Source: Endothia cerciana (taxonomy: Eukaryota > Ascomycota > Sordariomycetes > Diaporthales > Cryphonectriaceae). From it: a DNA stretch of 64,000 nt. Made by a program: the position numbers and the translations under genes. The DNA lies in contig JALRMH010000034.1 in NCBI GenBank assembly GCA_026119935.1, positions 186,001 through 250,000 on the forward strand, given 5' to 3'. This document shows, in pieces, positions 33,622 to 45,197 of the stretch; the first letter of the stretch is position 1, and each line of letters starts with the position of its first letter. A model generated the notes under the pieces. The model ran no database searches and was not told the DNA's origin. It was given only the letters and a program-made list of their open reading frames with translations.

Positions 33622-36271
33622 CAGTACGGGTTGATCGATGGCTTGGCCCAGAAACCACACATGAGAGGGATCATATAACGCCCTTCTAATCTACTCTGAG
33701 ACCACCATACCCTTAGCGTTCTAACTATACCTTAATTTAATTGTACTCTACCTGGATTACCGCGGTCAAACAAATCGTTCTGTGCCAGCAACGCAACCTA
33801 TGCCTCGCAAGCTCTTTTTTGTCCAACCAATACACGATTGTTCAGCTTCGTTGACTTGGCCATGGTTGCCGTCTCTCTTTCTTCAATGTTGGGGATTCTG
33901 TCTTGCCGATGCTATTCTTGGCTTATAGCATTGTCCTTCTTCTGAATGAGCTGCTGACATGCAAGAGTATATGTCTTCTGAGCTCATCGAGCTACTATAC
34001 TTATTTCCTGCTATTTCCTGAGAATCCTTTGCTCGAAAGATCAAAGCACGGTCGAATTATATGGTCAAGAATGCATCCTGAAGATCAAAAGGTTGTAACC
34101 CAAGAAGGCGAGGCTGTTTAGCCGCTTATTTCGATGTAAAGCAAGGCGGTAACCTGTTTGGGAATCCGGACAATTGGGATGATGCGGTGCAACTGACTGG
34201 AACGAAGAGGAATGCAGACCCGGTTGAAAAGCCCAGACCACAAGTTGGATATGGAACGAGAGTGCCAGACAGTTCAACGATCATCGCCAACATCAAATAC
34301 AGAAGATTCGACAGGGTGACTCCGGACCGAGCAAGGCGAACGGACGCTCGTCTCCCATGTGGAAAAGATGCTACGTCGCACCCGGACCTAATGCTCTATG
34401 AGCTCCCCTGTCACCATGCTTAGTGTAAGGAGTGTCTTGCAAAGAGCGTTCCACTTCGTGATGCACCATCGTACTTTCAACAGGCTACAGTGCTGTACTG
34501 ATAAGGAGATCCTACTTAAGTATCTCGAGAATATTGTGAAATACAAATAGCACTCCACCTCGGGATTCGAGGTTCAGGTCACCTAGTTGGACTCCTTGCA
34601 GCCTGTGGGACGGAGGAGTCTCGCGAACAGCATTCGCTGCCAGGATTGAGGGACTGAAACCCGGTGAAGGTGGCCGAGTATGTGGAAAAAGGATCGGAAA
34701 GTCTTCATAAGTGCTGGAGATCTGGCTTCTTACCGAGTTTTGCTTGAGGAACACCAGACCTTGCCTAAGAACAGATTGTTACTGTCTGCGGTAAAGGCTG
34801 CGGCCTCTTCCTCAAGCATGCCGGACAAAGACCACTGCTAGATGCTTGAGCTGTCGACGCGATACCTGTCTGCGATGTAGAAGAGCACGAGGTCTCATAT
34901 CGGCAATGCTGGTAAACACACGGCGGGGAAGGCCAGGCTACAGGTGGTCAGGAATGAAATCAAGTTCTTGTCCCTGGCAAGACGGAAATGCTGGAAGCAA
35001 TGTCCTATATGTGGCATTTTCGTCTCAAAAATCTGAGGTGGGTGCTCAAGTGTATTTTGCCGTTGTGGTAGACTGTTCTTCTATGGATAAGTAGTAGTTA
35101 GAAGCCAACACAGGTGCTTACTCTGAACAATTTGACAGACTTTGTATAAACGATCCCCAGGTAGTAATAGGCCGCATCCAATTGACACCAGTCCACGATT
35201 ATGTCTTTCCTACTTCGCTCGTTATCTGAGACCCCTAGTCTGAGGCTTCTCTTTAGTAGCCCGTCCATGATCCCATGGCTATGTTTGCGGGTAGTGATAT
35301 TTACAACGTCTCGAATGCTGGCACCGATCTGAGCAGCCGCACAAGTAGCGTTGCAAGCTTACTACAGGGAAATATTGAAACTGAGTCTTCAATACCAATT
35401 AGTCCTCTGAAAACGTCTCGCGTGATATTTGACGTGCTGTGGTTCTCCTTTTCTCTTCTGTGTGTGCTTGTATCTCATGAGAAGCCTGACGGAGGATTAA
35501 TTAGCATTAGTCCACTCCCGTGTCTGTCGACGAGTTTGAGGCACACTACAAGGCAGTCGCTATCATTTCATATTCACCCTGGGAGCTAACCATCTTCTGA
35601 GCGTCGTGCTCTGAGCATTTGGTGCTCAAGGTTCGTAATCACGCTTGCTGCTACTCACGTCTTGTTCTCCTTGAAACCGTATCGCGGAGACTTCGGGTAA
35701 GCTGACATCGGAGCACACTAGATAGGGACGCATGACCTCAAAAAGCAGGCTCCTGTAATATATTGCAAACGCAGGTTGCTTAGCGGATGCATATGAGTTG
35801 CGCATACGTCGTACTAACACGTTCTGGATACGAGTTGTGGTAGCAGCAATTGGCGTGCCAAGACGAATATGCTCGGGACTGGGACGTAGGCTGACTGAAA
35901 GTACCCGTAAAGCCACACGGCGCCATTATCAAGCCCGTTGTGCTAGGACTGATACCTGAGCTGAGGCTAATACTAAGGACGTCAGGTTGGAGTGGCGGTG
36001 GTTGCCGTCGATAAACTTGCTCAGTACGATGCCTTCCTCCAACTTGTTCACTACTCAACTACAATAATACGAGATCGGTCAATAGTCAGTGTATAATCAT
36101 GGTCTGACTGCGTATCGGTATATCTCGTGATAGCTACCACTTCGATCCGGATTCCTGTGCCTTGGGCCATCTATAGATGGGATGAGATGCCCGGTCCTTC
36201 AGCATATCTGAATTGTACATAGTGACATCACGACGACAGACTTACGCCATAATCTATACAGCATCATTATT
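33622..36271. other. AT-rich intergenic region without recognisable genes
   Basis: Short open frames on both strands lack motifs and consistent extension. The composition suggests old decayed sequence, but no terminal repeats, target-site duplications or transposase motifs could be found by eye. Confidence 0.45.
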
Positions 36272-37026
36272 ATGAAGACATTCTTTGCGTTTGCTCTGCC
36301 CCTTGCTGCCATTGCCTCTGTTCGAGCCCTCCCTAGCATTCTCAGCCATGTCGATGAACGCGACGCCCCCTCCCCCCCAAGCCGTATCACTGATTTTTCA
36401 GGGTGGTCCGGCATCATACAGTTTGAATATTACGGCCGATGGACAGATGCACTTCACTAGTATGCAAATATCTTGCAGTCTCTTGCATAGCCTCACTTAA
36501 TACCTAGGGTTCTTCTTGAATCGCCCCAGTTGTGTCGCAAACGCCCCCCAGACGAGGGCGGCGTTCAGCCTGCACTCGGAACTTTGCTAACACGGCAGCT
36601 TCACTGAAGACAATGACCTCTCGGTCAGCCTCATAATCTCCCCGGACTATGATCCTTATGACTATTGCACCTTCAAAACTGTTGGCCAAGTAGCCTTCGC
36701 ACCATCTCTAGTGCAGCGCCCCGAGGACATCTTCCCTATCAATGGGATTGCGGTTGGCCCTCCACAACCCATCATCTCTGTCACATACAGCGGAGTGTGC
36801 CTTGGAGTCTATGGTGAGCTACTCATGTGTATATGTCATCGATCTGTACCGCAACATGACTGACCAGTCGACGCGCGCAACTGTAGGCGACTGCTACAAC
36901 GGCCAGGGACAATACATTGCAGCTTGCTGCAACGGCTTCCGTACTGCGGACAAGTGCCGTCCATGGAACGAAGGAAGCGATTGGTTCTGTGTTGGACTAA
37001 GCCCTACGGGAAATTCCAGGCTCTGA
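36272..37026 (+). pseudogene. Small secreted Cys-rich protein gene with frame breaks
   Basis: The ATG at 36272 begins a signal peptide (MKTFFAFALPLAAIASVRAL). At about residue 32 the frame must change at a C run (36371-36378) to reach the mature part QAVSLIFQGGPASYSLNI. A second exon (about 36600-36813) has LSVSLIISPDYDPYDYCTFKT and VGPPQPIISVTYSGVCLGVYG. It splices cleanly (intron 36814-36886) to GDCYNGQGQYIAACCNGF...DKCRPW, ending at 37026. The first intron (start near 36458, end 36599) does not keep phase either. The pattern (hydrophobic leader, paired Cys, under 200 residues) fits a fungal secreted or effector-like protein. Two breaks suggest a dead copy, though an indel error in the C run is possible for the first. 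The function is unknown. Confidence 0.6.
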
Positions 37027-37415
37027 AAGTGCAAAGAGACAATCAACATGTAAAGAAAACACGAATTCAGGGGCATATCTCGGACGGCATGGTATCTCAT
37101 TCGGCAGTGATTCTTTGGGTTGTGATCCTTACAGTTCAATTCGTCTGCGGTCTTTGCAATTGCTATAGTCCCAAAACTTGCCCCCAGTGCTGGTCTAGCA
37201 GTATCCAGGTACTGAGATACGTCAAGCAGGATACTTTGAACCGCCTTGTCAACACGAATAACCAGATTAGCTTGAAAATTTGCAGCATTTCCCTTGGATA
37301 TTTCAATATTGTATTCTGGTAACAATAGTCAGCCCTTTACCTCTCTGCGCAGGAACCGGGGTCGTAACAGGTATCTAATGGAGAGATTACGTAGGCTTTG
37401 TTCCTCAATGATGGG

Positions 37416-38900
37416 TCATACCATCATGACAGATTCTTCCTTGGCTTCAGAACATAGTAACATACCTCCTCCGTTGCTCGGCAGAGAGAAGAAGATGCCG
37501 ATCCGGAAGAATGTATCACTTGTCTGAGGCACAGGACACACTACCAGCCCGTATGCCACTCTGTCGTTTGCTGACCATTCATCGCGGCCTCTAGCGCTGC
37601 CCAGTAGAAGTAACGCTATGTCCTTCCACAGCCCGGGTAGATAGATCTTCCGAGCCAGTCCACAGCACAATCCAGCAGTGGATTTTCCTTTTCCCCAATC
37701 CAGGTATCAAAATCATAGCAGAGTGGACCAGGTAGCGGACAATCCTCGTCATGACTGTCAGGGCTCCACCCTCAACCTCACCGGTGAGGTAGCGCTCTGG
37801 TCCATCTCCTGCCGCCTTGCCATCGATGTCTGCACTCGCGACGATAGTCGTCAATATAACTGGCGTTTCCAAACGGGAAGCAGCCATGACCATGGGCGGC
37901 CTCGCCAAAACTGGCCATCCGATCTCGACTGGCCCAGCTCCAGGAAGGGGCATTATATGCTTTTGGGCTCATGAGTTGCCCCAGCAGTGCAGCCCAGCCG
38001 GGGGCAACGTTGACTCTAACAAACCAGTACAGGCCTCCGAGGTATTCATCCCTGAGAAGGTCGCCGAAATATCCGGCGAGACCGGAGGTTGTTGCGAATC
38101 GGTCTGCCTTGAAGTGAGAAGCCTGCGAGAGAAGTCTGCCACACATTGCACCACTCGTTGTAACCCATGTCTGGCGTCAAGCCGGGGGCCTAAGTGGCCC
38201 ACCTGGAAAAATTCCACGCCGTCTTCTTCTTCTCCGCCACTCGAGTGCCTCAAGCTTTCGGATCCGCTCGGGCAGATGGAATGGACAGCGTTGTGGCTGA
38301 AAAAACGAATCGCTTGGGCAGGGCGTACTCTTGATAAGTCCAGGGTTCTGGAAAGAGACGCTCAGCTGCACGGGCTGTATCTGCAAGAATCCCCTCAAGG
38401 CAGGACTTGGACGATAATGCGCATAGAGTGCAAAACGCCTGGCTGTATATCTTTCCCACAATCTTTGACTCCCTTTCCCAATCTTCTGAGTCGCCTTGGA
38501 TGATGCAGAGTGCATCTATCCATAGATATGGGACACCGAGTGCTCTCATCACTCGGATGGCTTCCTCGAGGACCCGAGTCATCTTCGACTCTACAATACC
38601 CTTCCATATAGTGGGTAATATCGACTGCTCCGCCTTCAGCTGATACCTGGCTTCTTCTCGCTTTCCTTAGCAGTAGCTGAGGGCGGCATATCTGACAGGC
38701 TGCGTTGAGCCAACGAGTTCCCGGGTATCAACAAGTCGAGGTGGATCACAGTCGGCATGAATCAAGCAAGGCGGTATGAAATGAGCCGCTGGCGTTGGGT
38801 GACAGACCTTCGAGCATGATTCCAGCTTCCAGGTCGTAAAAAATGACGGCAGTGCAGTCGTTGCAGAACCTCTCTAGACTCTTCCTTTTGGGGGGTTGTC
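37416..38900 (-). pseudogene. Decayed HET-domain (heterokaryon incompatibility) gene
   Basis: The minus strand carries the HET core: RLVDTREL and YAALSYC followed by a stop (TAA, 38669-38667) where the family has the W of SYCWG. In the same frame come LEEAIRVMRALGVPYLWIDALCIIQGDSEDWERES, then WTYQEYALPKRFVF. After this the frame is lost. C-terminal fragments appear in other frames: PSWSWASRDRMASF (PSWSWAS motif) and GLVVCPVPQTSDTFFRIGIFF before a stop near 37416. Upstream, about 38870-38770, a frame with CNDCTAVIFYDLEAG may be the N-terminus. Intact HET proteins trigger vegetative-incompatibility cell death on recognition of non-self alleles. This copy cannot make a full product. Confidence 0.85.
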
Positions 38901-39417
38901 GTTCTTCCAGCAGCCGCACGCAGCCTTTCGCCTTGCATCCAGGCTAAGGCCGGTCAGGTCGAAGAATACAGTGAATTACACTGCTTGTCAGAACCTGCAT
39001 GCAGGGCACATGGTGCGCTATGAATGTGGCCAGGTCAGCTCCATGCCTATCATCCACCCTCCTGAGGTCCTGAGCGTGGGAGGAGGGCATGGAGGGGATG
39101 CAGGAGAGTCACGGTCAGGGTTAGGGTCTGCAGCAGGGCGGCTCATCCCGAGGCCCTATGAGCTTATTTCAACGTTAAGGCAGGGGGGGGGGGGGGTTTT
39201 CAATGTGGGTGTAGGGAAGCGATGACAGGCTTTGTTTTCCGCCATGTGAAAACGTTTCTCTGCACTGTAATTCCCCACGGAGATCGTTCCCCAGAACATC
39301 AACCTTACTTACAGACCCCCCGACGACGGTTCCTCATCTTCACATTCGCTAATAGTGGATATACAAAATCGTTGCGTCTGAGGAATCTTGTCCTTCCGGG
39401 GTCCAACATCCCCATCC
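38901..39417. other. Intergenic
   Basis: No gene is supported. A G run of about 14 lies at 39183-39196. Confidence 0.5.
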
Positions 39418-40382
39418 ATGGCTACCTCCGCGCTGCCCCCCCGTGTGCTAGGAGGATCGAGATGCGCCTCTCGCGTGGCGGTTAAGAGGCTCGTCTTCAG
39501 GACATCAAGGGACACTTGTCACCGTGAGTTAACCGCCTACAAAACCGTTCACGGCCGAGCAATCTAGCTGACCCGACCCCTCAAGGCCTCTTCCACAACA
39601 CGCCTGCACGCAGACTCTTCGAGGCACCGGAGCAGGCATTATTAGCGTGTCTGGGCATCGCATCAGGCTGGGTCGCCATGGGATTCATTCGCAGGATCGT
39701 GTGGAGACGGCTTCCAAGAGTCGATTACTCCCTCCCTCCAGCCTCATGGGTCATTGGCACGGATCCGGAGACAAGGACGGGAGTCTGGGTTGCCATCGAA
39801 ACGGGCTTCAACATGGCTCGGTCTCAGCCTCAGGATCGTCAGCATGATGCTTTCAAGGAGGCTACCTTCCAACTCCCTTACGAGGTGGCCCGGCTCAACA
39901 AGGACGCCCCAGATTTCAAGCTCGAAGACATGGGTCCCGTGCCACCCATCCCGGAAGCATGGCGGGAATATACTGCGGCTCTTTCCGAGTCGGACTCTGT
40001 CTTCGACCCGCAGAACGACGCGCGCGTTTTCCTGTATTTCCCAGAAGGGGCCACTAAGGCAACTACTGCTTTTGTGGCCATCAACGCCGAGTTCGAGGTC
40101 TTGCGCGCCAACAAAGATGATCGGGTCAACGTGGTGCCGTCCATTAACCATTCGAGGCTGATAAAGCAGGCCTTGAATTCATGGACCGCTTGGTATATGA
40201 TCAGCGAGATCGAGAAGCCCGACGTCCTCCAGCGGATCGAGCCCGGAAAGCTCCCAGTCATCTTCTTGTTCAGGGACAAAGCCAGTGCATGCCTTTTCGA
40301 CCCTGAAACAAAAGTCTTCCGAAACCCGTCCTCGATGGGCGCGATACTTGGTCTTGGTGAACCGCCGGCTGGCCAGAGTTGA
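39418..40382 (+). CDS. Uncharacterised protein, probably mitochondrial membrane
   Basis: Two exons, 39418-39523 and 39586-40382, give 300 residues. The intron (GTGAGT...CAAG) joins CACC to GCCTCTTC in phase and reads through RLFHNTPARRLFEAPEQ. I chose the ATG at 39418 because the coding character extends upstream of the ATG at 39678, which sits inside a hydrophobic segment. The N-terminus is rich in Arg/Ser/Val with no acidic residue for 31 positions, as in a mitochondrial presequence. One hydrophobic stretch (ALLACLGIASGWVAMGFI, residues about 51-68) is followed by basic RRIVWRRLPR. The soluble remainder (about 220 residues) has mixed alpha/beta character and no motif I know. The frame is clean throughout, so it is likely a real, expressed gene of unknown function. 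Confidence 0.75.
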
Positions 40383-41384
40383 TAGCACGCGCACCGACGT
40401 TTGCACGATTCCAGGAGCGCACACGAGGACCATGACACAAACTTCGCCAGCCAGATCACATATTCCACGTGACAAGCAAACAGGCGGAATGATTCACGGG
40501 TATAACGAGTGTATCTCATACGGCGCATTATACAAATGATTCGGTATGCAGATGGCGTTATGAGGATGGCCAGGGGACTATCAGCCGGATGAAAGGGGAG
40601 GGCGTTTGGGGTTGGAGCATTGATGGCCATGGTGTGCAAGGTGACCCGGTGCCTTGCTGTTGTTGAAATCTCAGCGGTACAAAGCGATGCATCCGTCACG
40701 GTCCTGGCATATATTATCTCTAAATGCAGATCCATTTTCTCACGGTCCACCTTTTTGTTTATTTTCTCTCACTTGTGTCCTTCCCGCACGAATGCAATTA
40801 TTCCAGACAGTACGCCCTGTCTCTCGTGCATTGATTTCGCGGCAGCGATACATCGGGACCTCACTTACGATTCTCGGGCAGATCTGGTACTGATGTGGGA
40901 CATAAGAACCCACCCATTGCGAGACCCCTCGCAATCTTCGGCACGGATATACTACATGGAAGGGGAAGCCTCGAGTTGGGCAGACTCGACCGCATCTAAG
41001 CTATCCGTGCTGTCCATCCACGGCCCAGCGTCCGCCTGTGCCGGCATCTAGGGCTCCCTAAACATTATTGCTCCAGCATCGCACAGACCCACATCATTCC
41101 ATTGCGGCCTGATGACCTCGATCTCCTCCCTGTCCGTCAGGACCAGTTCCTTCACTAGCCTCCAGGTTCATCCCGGACCAGGCCACTGGAGCAGCAACGG
41201 CGTGGCCCGCTAGCACAAGCAGACCGCCTCGACCGGCGCTAGGTGACAACCGTCGTGACGGCAGATGGAAATGAGGCCATAAAAACTTCATGACATGAAC
41301 GTGTACCGTCTTCTTACGCAATTTGGCTTGGTGGAATGATGGACGCCTTGCAAGAGACACGGTGATCTCGGTGGCCCAGTCTTC
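40383..41384. other. Intergenic
   Basis: No gene is supported. The distal end leads into a TATA element and a pyrimidine tract before the Ser/Pro-rich gene. Confidence 0.5.
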
Positions 41385-41390
41385 TATAAA
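41385..41390 (+). promoter_or_regulatory. TATA box upstream of the Ser/Pro-rich gene
   Basis: TATAAA is followed, 20-70 bases on, by a strongly pyrimidine-rich tract and then the ATG at 41536. This order is typical of a filamentous-fungal core promoter, so transcription of the downstream frame is plausible. Confidence 0.5.
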
Positions 41391-41535
41391 GCGCCGCCTC
41401 GGTCCTCCACTTGATTCTTTTCTCCTCTCTCCTCTTTCTCCCCTTAAAGACCCTCTCTCAAGTGGTTCATGCCACGGACTCACAGCTATCTACAATCCCA
41501 TCTCACGCACACACCCACCCCTCACTTCACTCACA

Positions 41536-43273
41536 ATGCCTCCGTCTCACATTCCTCACCGCGTCGGCCTTCCACGGTCTGTGGTTTCAGTCCGCAATTC
41601 CCATACCCCCATATCTGTTAGGAAGAGTCCTACGAGGCACCAAAAAAAGAACATCAGATTCACCTCGCCATCTAGCAGCCCTACAACGGCCTTCAAATCT
41701 ACAGACAGCAACCTACACGAAAATGACCGCCCTCGCATCCACTGCCCTGGTGTTAGCTCTCCCACCAAGCCAGCTACTCGCTTGTACCCATCAACTCCGC
41801 TCGCCCCAAGACCCGTGGATCCTGCCCAGCTCTCGCCCGACCGGCTCGCTTCTTTCAAGAACGCCATGGCCAACTTTCAGTCACTCCTTCCTCGCCCACC
41901 CGCACACCTCAGCCAACTCTAGACACTCGCCCTACACGGCCAGCCTCACCCATCGTCACTCGTCCACCGCCTGGCAAGCCCCTACCTGCCACTCCGCTCA
42001 CTCTATGTCTACCGCCTACTCGGGACGGTGCTGACCCGTCGCTCCAAGAGTTACGAGAGCTTCGACGGGTTTCCAAACTGAACAATCGCCTGGTGGATCG
42101 AGCACTCTTACAGTCCCGATCTGAACCTGCCACTCACTTCCAGCCCGGCTTGGTCCTACTGTTCCCAATCCACGACGAGTTCTGGACGCACCACTCTTTG
42201 CAGTCCAGGCTCCAACTCCGCCGTTGCCTCCCATTCTCCCTCTCCATACCGCCTTCCGCTCACTTCGACCCCTACACTTCCGGGTATGGTCGCAGGCCTT
42301 CGCTTCTGGAGGCTGCCCACGGGCAACACGCGTACCTTTACGAACACTCTCATCCAGTCCTGTCCCTCCTTCCTGTCGCCGACTCCAAAGGCTCGACATG
42401 CAACCATAGACCACTGGCTGGACGATTTACCAGACGTCTCTCCTTTGCATCACAATTCACCCTCTTTCAGAGCTCGTCTGCCAGCGGTACCTACTCCGCT
42501 CTTTCCATCCAAAGTTGGATCCTCCAGAGGCCCCTCGCGGGCTCGTGGCCTCCCTGTCATGTCACCACTCGCTTCTCCCTGCTCTTCGGCCTCTTCGGCC
42601 CCGCGGTGCACTACACCCGTCGACACATGGCTCGACGACCAGTACGGCTCGAGCGCACCTGTCATTTCCACTCCTCCGAACCGCCAGGCGCCTGGGCGCT
42701 TGTACAATCTCTCACCGGTACCACCTTCACTCTTTTCGTCCTCACCCGGAGCTACCAAGGATCCCCAGCGAGTCTGTGGCCTCCCTGTCACCTCACCTGT
42801 CGCTCTCTCGGAAACCTCGCCCGCCCGTGTGGTTTCCTCTGGCCAGCACTCCACATCCTCGCCTTCGCCGGCTCCCGCTTCAACACTGCCACTCCCTTCT
42901 TCACCCTCGCCAGTCACTCGGCGCTGTCTTCCGGTTATCACTCGCTCTCCTTCGCCACCAGTCCCTCGCGTCACTTGGATGCCGAGTCCGGACTTTAGTC
43001 CCCCGGCCGATTCCAAGCTACTTCCTCCCCGGCCCACCGCGCCGAGGTTCATCATTCGTTCTGATCCGCCGCCGTCCTGCGCCGCGAGCGCCGTCTCCTC
43101 CTCTGCGGCCGCGCAAGCCTACGCCCATTCACCCCTTCGAGGCTCCCCCTCCTGTCGCTCTTTCTGCTTCGGCAAGTGTCTCTCCTTCTCCCACGCTCTC
43201 GTGGAAGATCGCCGCCGGCATCGCCGCCGGTGCGTTCGCTCTAGGATGCATCGCCGCTCGCTATCTCTTCTAG
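41536..43273 (+). pseudogene. Ser/Pro-rich protein with WLDD repeats and C-terminal membrane anchor, frame-broken
   Basis: Protein-like sequence runs through the whole interval but changes frame at least three times. ATG 41536 to 41922 is basic Ser/Thr/Pro-rich. About 41925-42130 holds a short charged helix (SLQELRELRRVSKLNNRLVD). From about 42290 to 43060 come two tandem units of about 71 residues with [IV]D[HT]WLDD and GLPV[MT]SP. Finally, about 43060-43273 ends in a hydrophobic Ala/Gly-rich segment (WKIAAGIAAGAFALGCIAARYLF) that resembles a tail anchor. No consensus intron removes these shifts. It is either a decayed gene, a fast-evolving low-complexity gene with sequencing indels, or partly chance frames in GC-rich DNA. 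The promoter-like upstream region argues for a once-real gene. Confidence 0.4.
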
Positions 43274-44263
43274 AATCTCTCTTTGTTTTTCAAAAGTCGG
43301 CTCTTCGACATCCACCCGCTATGATTTACCCTCATCCTCACTCTTTGCTCACATTGATCGGTCTTTCGCTATGAGTTGACACCGCCTCCTGGCTCCCATC
43401 CAATTTTGTCTGTCTTTTCCACTGTGAGTCTCCCTCCCCGGGCGACGGAAATCAGACTCTGCGACCTCCACGTGGTGTCGCCTGGGAACCTTCTTCCTCC
43501 CGATGATCGTCCCGATCGTTGCGGAGGAAGGAGAGCCAGCAGCAGAGACGTAGCTCCTTCTGGGCAGGTTCTCGGGCAGATACGATCAGTTATTTTTATT
43601 TTTTATAACTCTCGGTGTAATTATGGATTCTAGCTACCAGACACTGGCAGGTCTTCTTATCAGAAAGGCAGTCGGACGAAAGAGTTTTACTGCAGTACAA
43701 GTGTTCCCATTACAAAAATTGGCACAGGGGGTTATTCCAGAAGGTTCTTCTCGGGATGTTGCTTTGTGAATGAGAGGGGCGCGCCCTTGCTATTACCCGA
43801 CTGGTGTGACTGGCTCTGGGATGGGGTCACTGACCAAGGCCATGGACCACACATCAGGAGCGGCACGCGGACGATGTTACTCTGGATGCACAGAAAATGG
43901 GCGTTTGAAAAGGCCCACGGAGTCCCGATTGTCCCATGGTCCACCTGTATTTACTTTGTGACTGAGTCATTGGCCCAGGTATCGTGTTGCGGCCGGGACC
44001 ACCGCGAGTCCGCGAATCTGCCAGGCTCCACAAGTGGTCCCGTCGCCAAGCCAACAACGCCTCGAAAGCTTAAGAAAAACAAGCACGGGCACCAGCTGAC
44101 TAAAACATTAATCTATCCCCAAGATAGAGATCAGTACGCCCGTATATAGTCGGAGGTGGTGTCAGTTCTCCCAGGTTCTGAAGCACTCCCTGGACAACTC
44201 ACATTGTCTGACCACTACTAGCCACTACACCCCATAAAGCTGCTCAGCGACTCCTCGAACACC
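43274..44263. other. Intergenic
   Basis: No gene is supported. A TATATAG element near 44141, about 120 bases before the next start codon, may be the core promoter of the GST-like gene. Confidence 0.5.
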
Positions 44264-44997
44264 ATGGCTCCCTTCGGCACTGTCTACTCATATCCTGGCA
44301 ACTTCCGGGTGCAGCGTGTAGGTTTCCCTAAAGGCGACAATAGCACAACCCTTCCCTTGGCCCACACATCATGCTGACCCCTATAAAGATGCAAGTCATC
44401 GCCGCCCTGAACGGCCTGGAGCTCAGCATCCCCCAGTTCCAGTTTGGTGTCTCAAACCAGGCCCCTGAGTACCTCGCCAAGTTCCCACTGGGCAAGGTCC
44501 CAGCCTTCGAGGGAGCCGACGGCTTCCGCCTCGCCGAAGGCGCCGCCATCGCGGAATACCTCGCTGCCTCCGGGCCCAAGGCGTCCCAGCTGCTCGGCGA
44601 TAACGTCCAGACCAAGGCCAAGATACATGAGTGGACGCTGTTTACCGAGCTCGAACTCGTCGCCAACTTCAACCCGTGGCTGTTCGTCTTCCTCAAGTTC
44701 GCGTCGTACGACGAGGCCCAGCACGGGAAGGCGGCGGCTGCCTTCGAGCGCGCCCTAGGCAAGGTGGAGGCTACGGTCAAGGGCGGCAAGAAGTTCCTGG
44801 TTGGGGAGCAGCTGACCTTTGCGGATCTGATGGTCGTGGCGTCTCTGTTCTTTGCGTCTGGCTTCCTGCTCGACGCGGAGATGAGGAAGGAGGTGCCCGC
44901 TACGATCGAGTACTTGAAGGGCATTGCTGCGACTCCTGAATTTGCCAAGGTCTTTGGCGAGTACAAGCCTTGCGAGGTGCGGTACAAGGGAGAGTAA
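44264..44997 (+). CDS. GST-like protein related to the N-terminal half of eEF1B-gamma
   Basis: Two exons, 44264-44317 and 44389-44997, give 220 residues; the intron falls between complete codons. MAPFGTVYSYPGNFRVQR and FPLGKVPAFEGADGFRLAEGAAIAEYLA form the thioredoxin-like N-terminal GST domain, with the cis-Pro and E[GS]-type glutathione loop. The all-helical C-terminal domain has FLVGEQLTFADLMVVASLFFA, the N-capping box region. The sequence is closest in style to the GST part of translation elongation factor 1B gamma, but the family's C-terminal EF1G domain is missing and the stop follows directly. So it is probably a stand-alone GST in the cytosol rather than the elongation factor itself. 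Substrate and in-cell role are unknown. It converges on the glucuronoyl esterase with 200 bases between stops. Confidence 0.88.
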
Positions 44998-45197
44998 GAT
45001 GGAACATTGAATGGGCCTGACCGTGATAATACACGATCGAAAGAAAGAAAAAAAGGGCGAGAGGTTCTTTCGGGCCTTTCACCAGACAATATGTATTCTT
45101 TCGTTAGGGAACTAGACTTAATAGAAAGAAATCAGAGCCCACAAGTCCATTCCTCGACAAAGCGCATCCAAACCCACAGACCCGTCGGCCTCCCCGA

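Noticed and set aside
39115..39135. Telomere-like AGGGTTAGGGT stretch
   Set aside because: It is less than two TTAGGG units in otherwise unique sequence, too short to be an interstitial telomere array.
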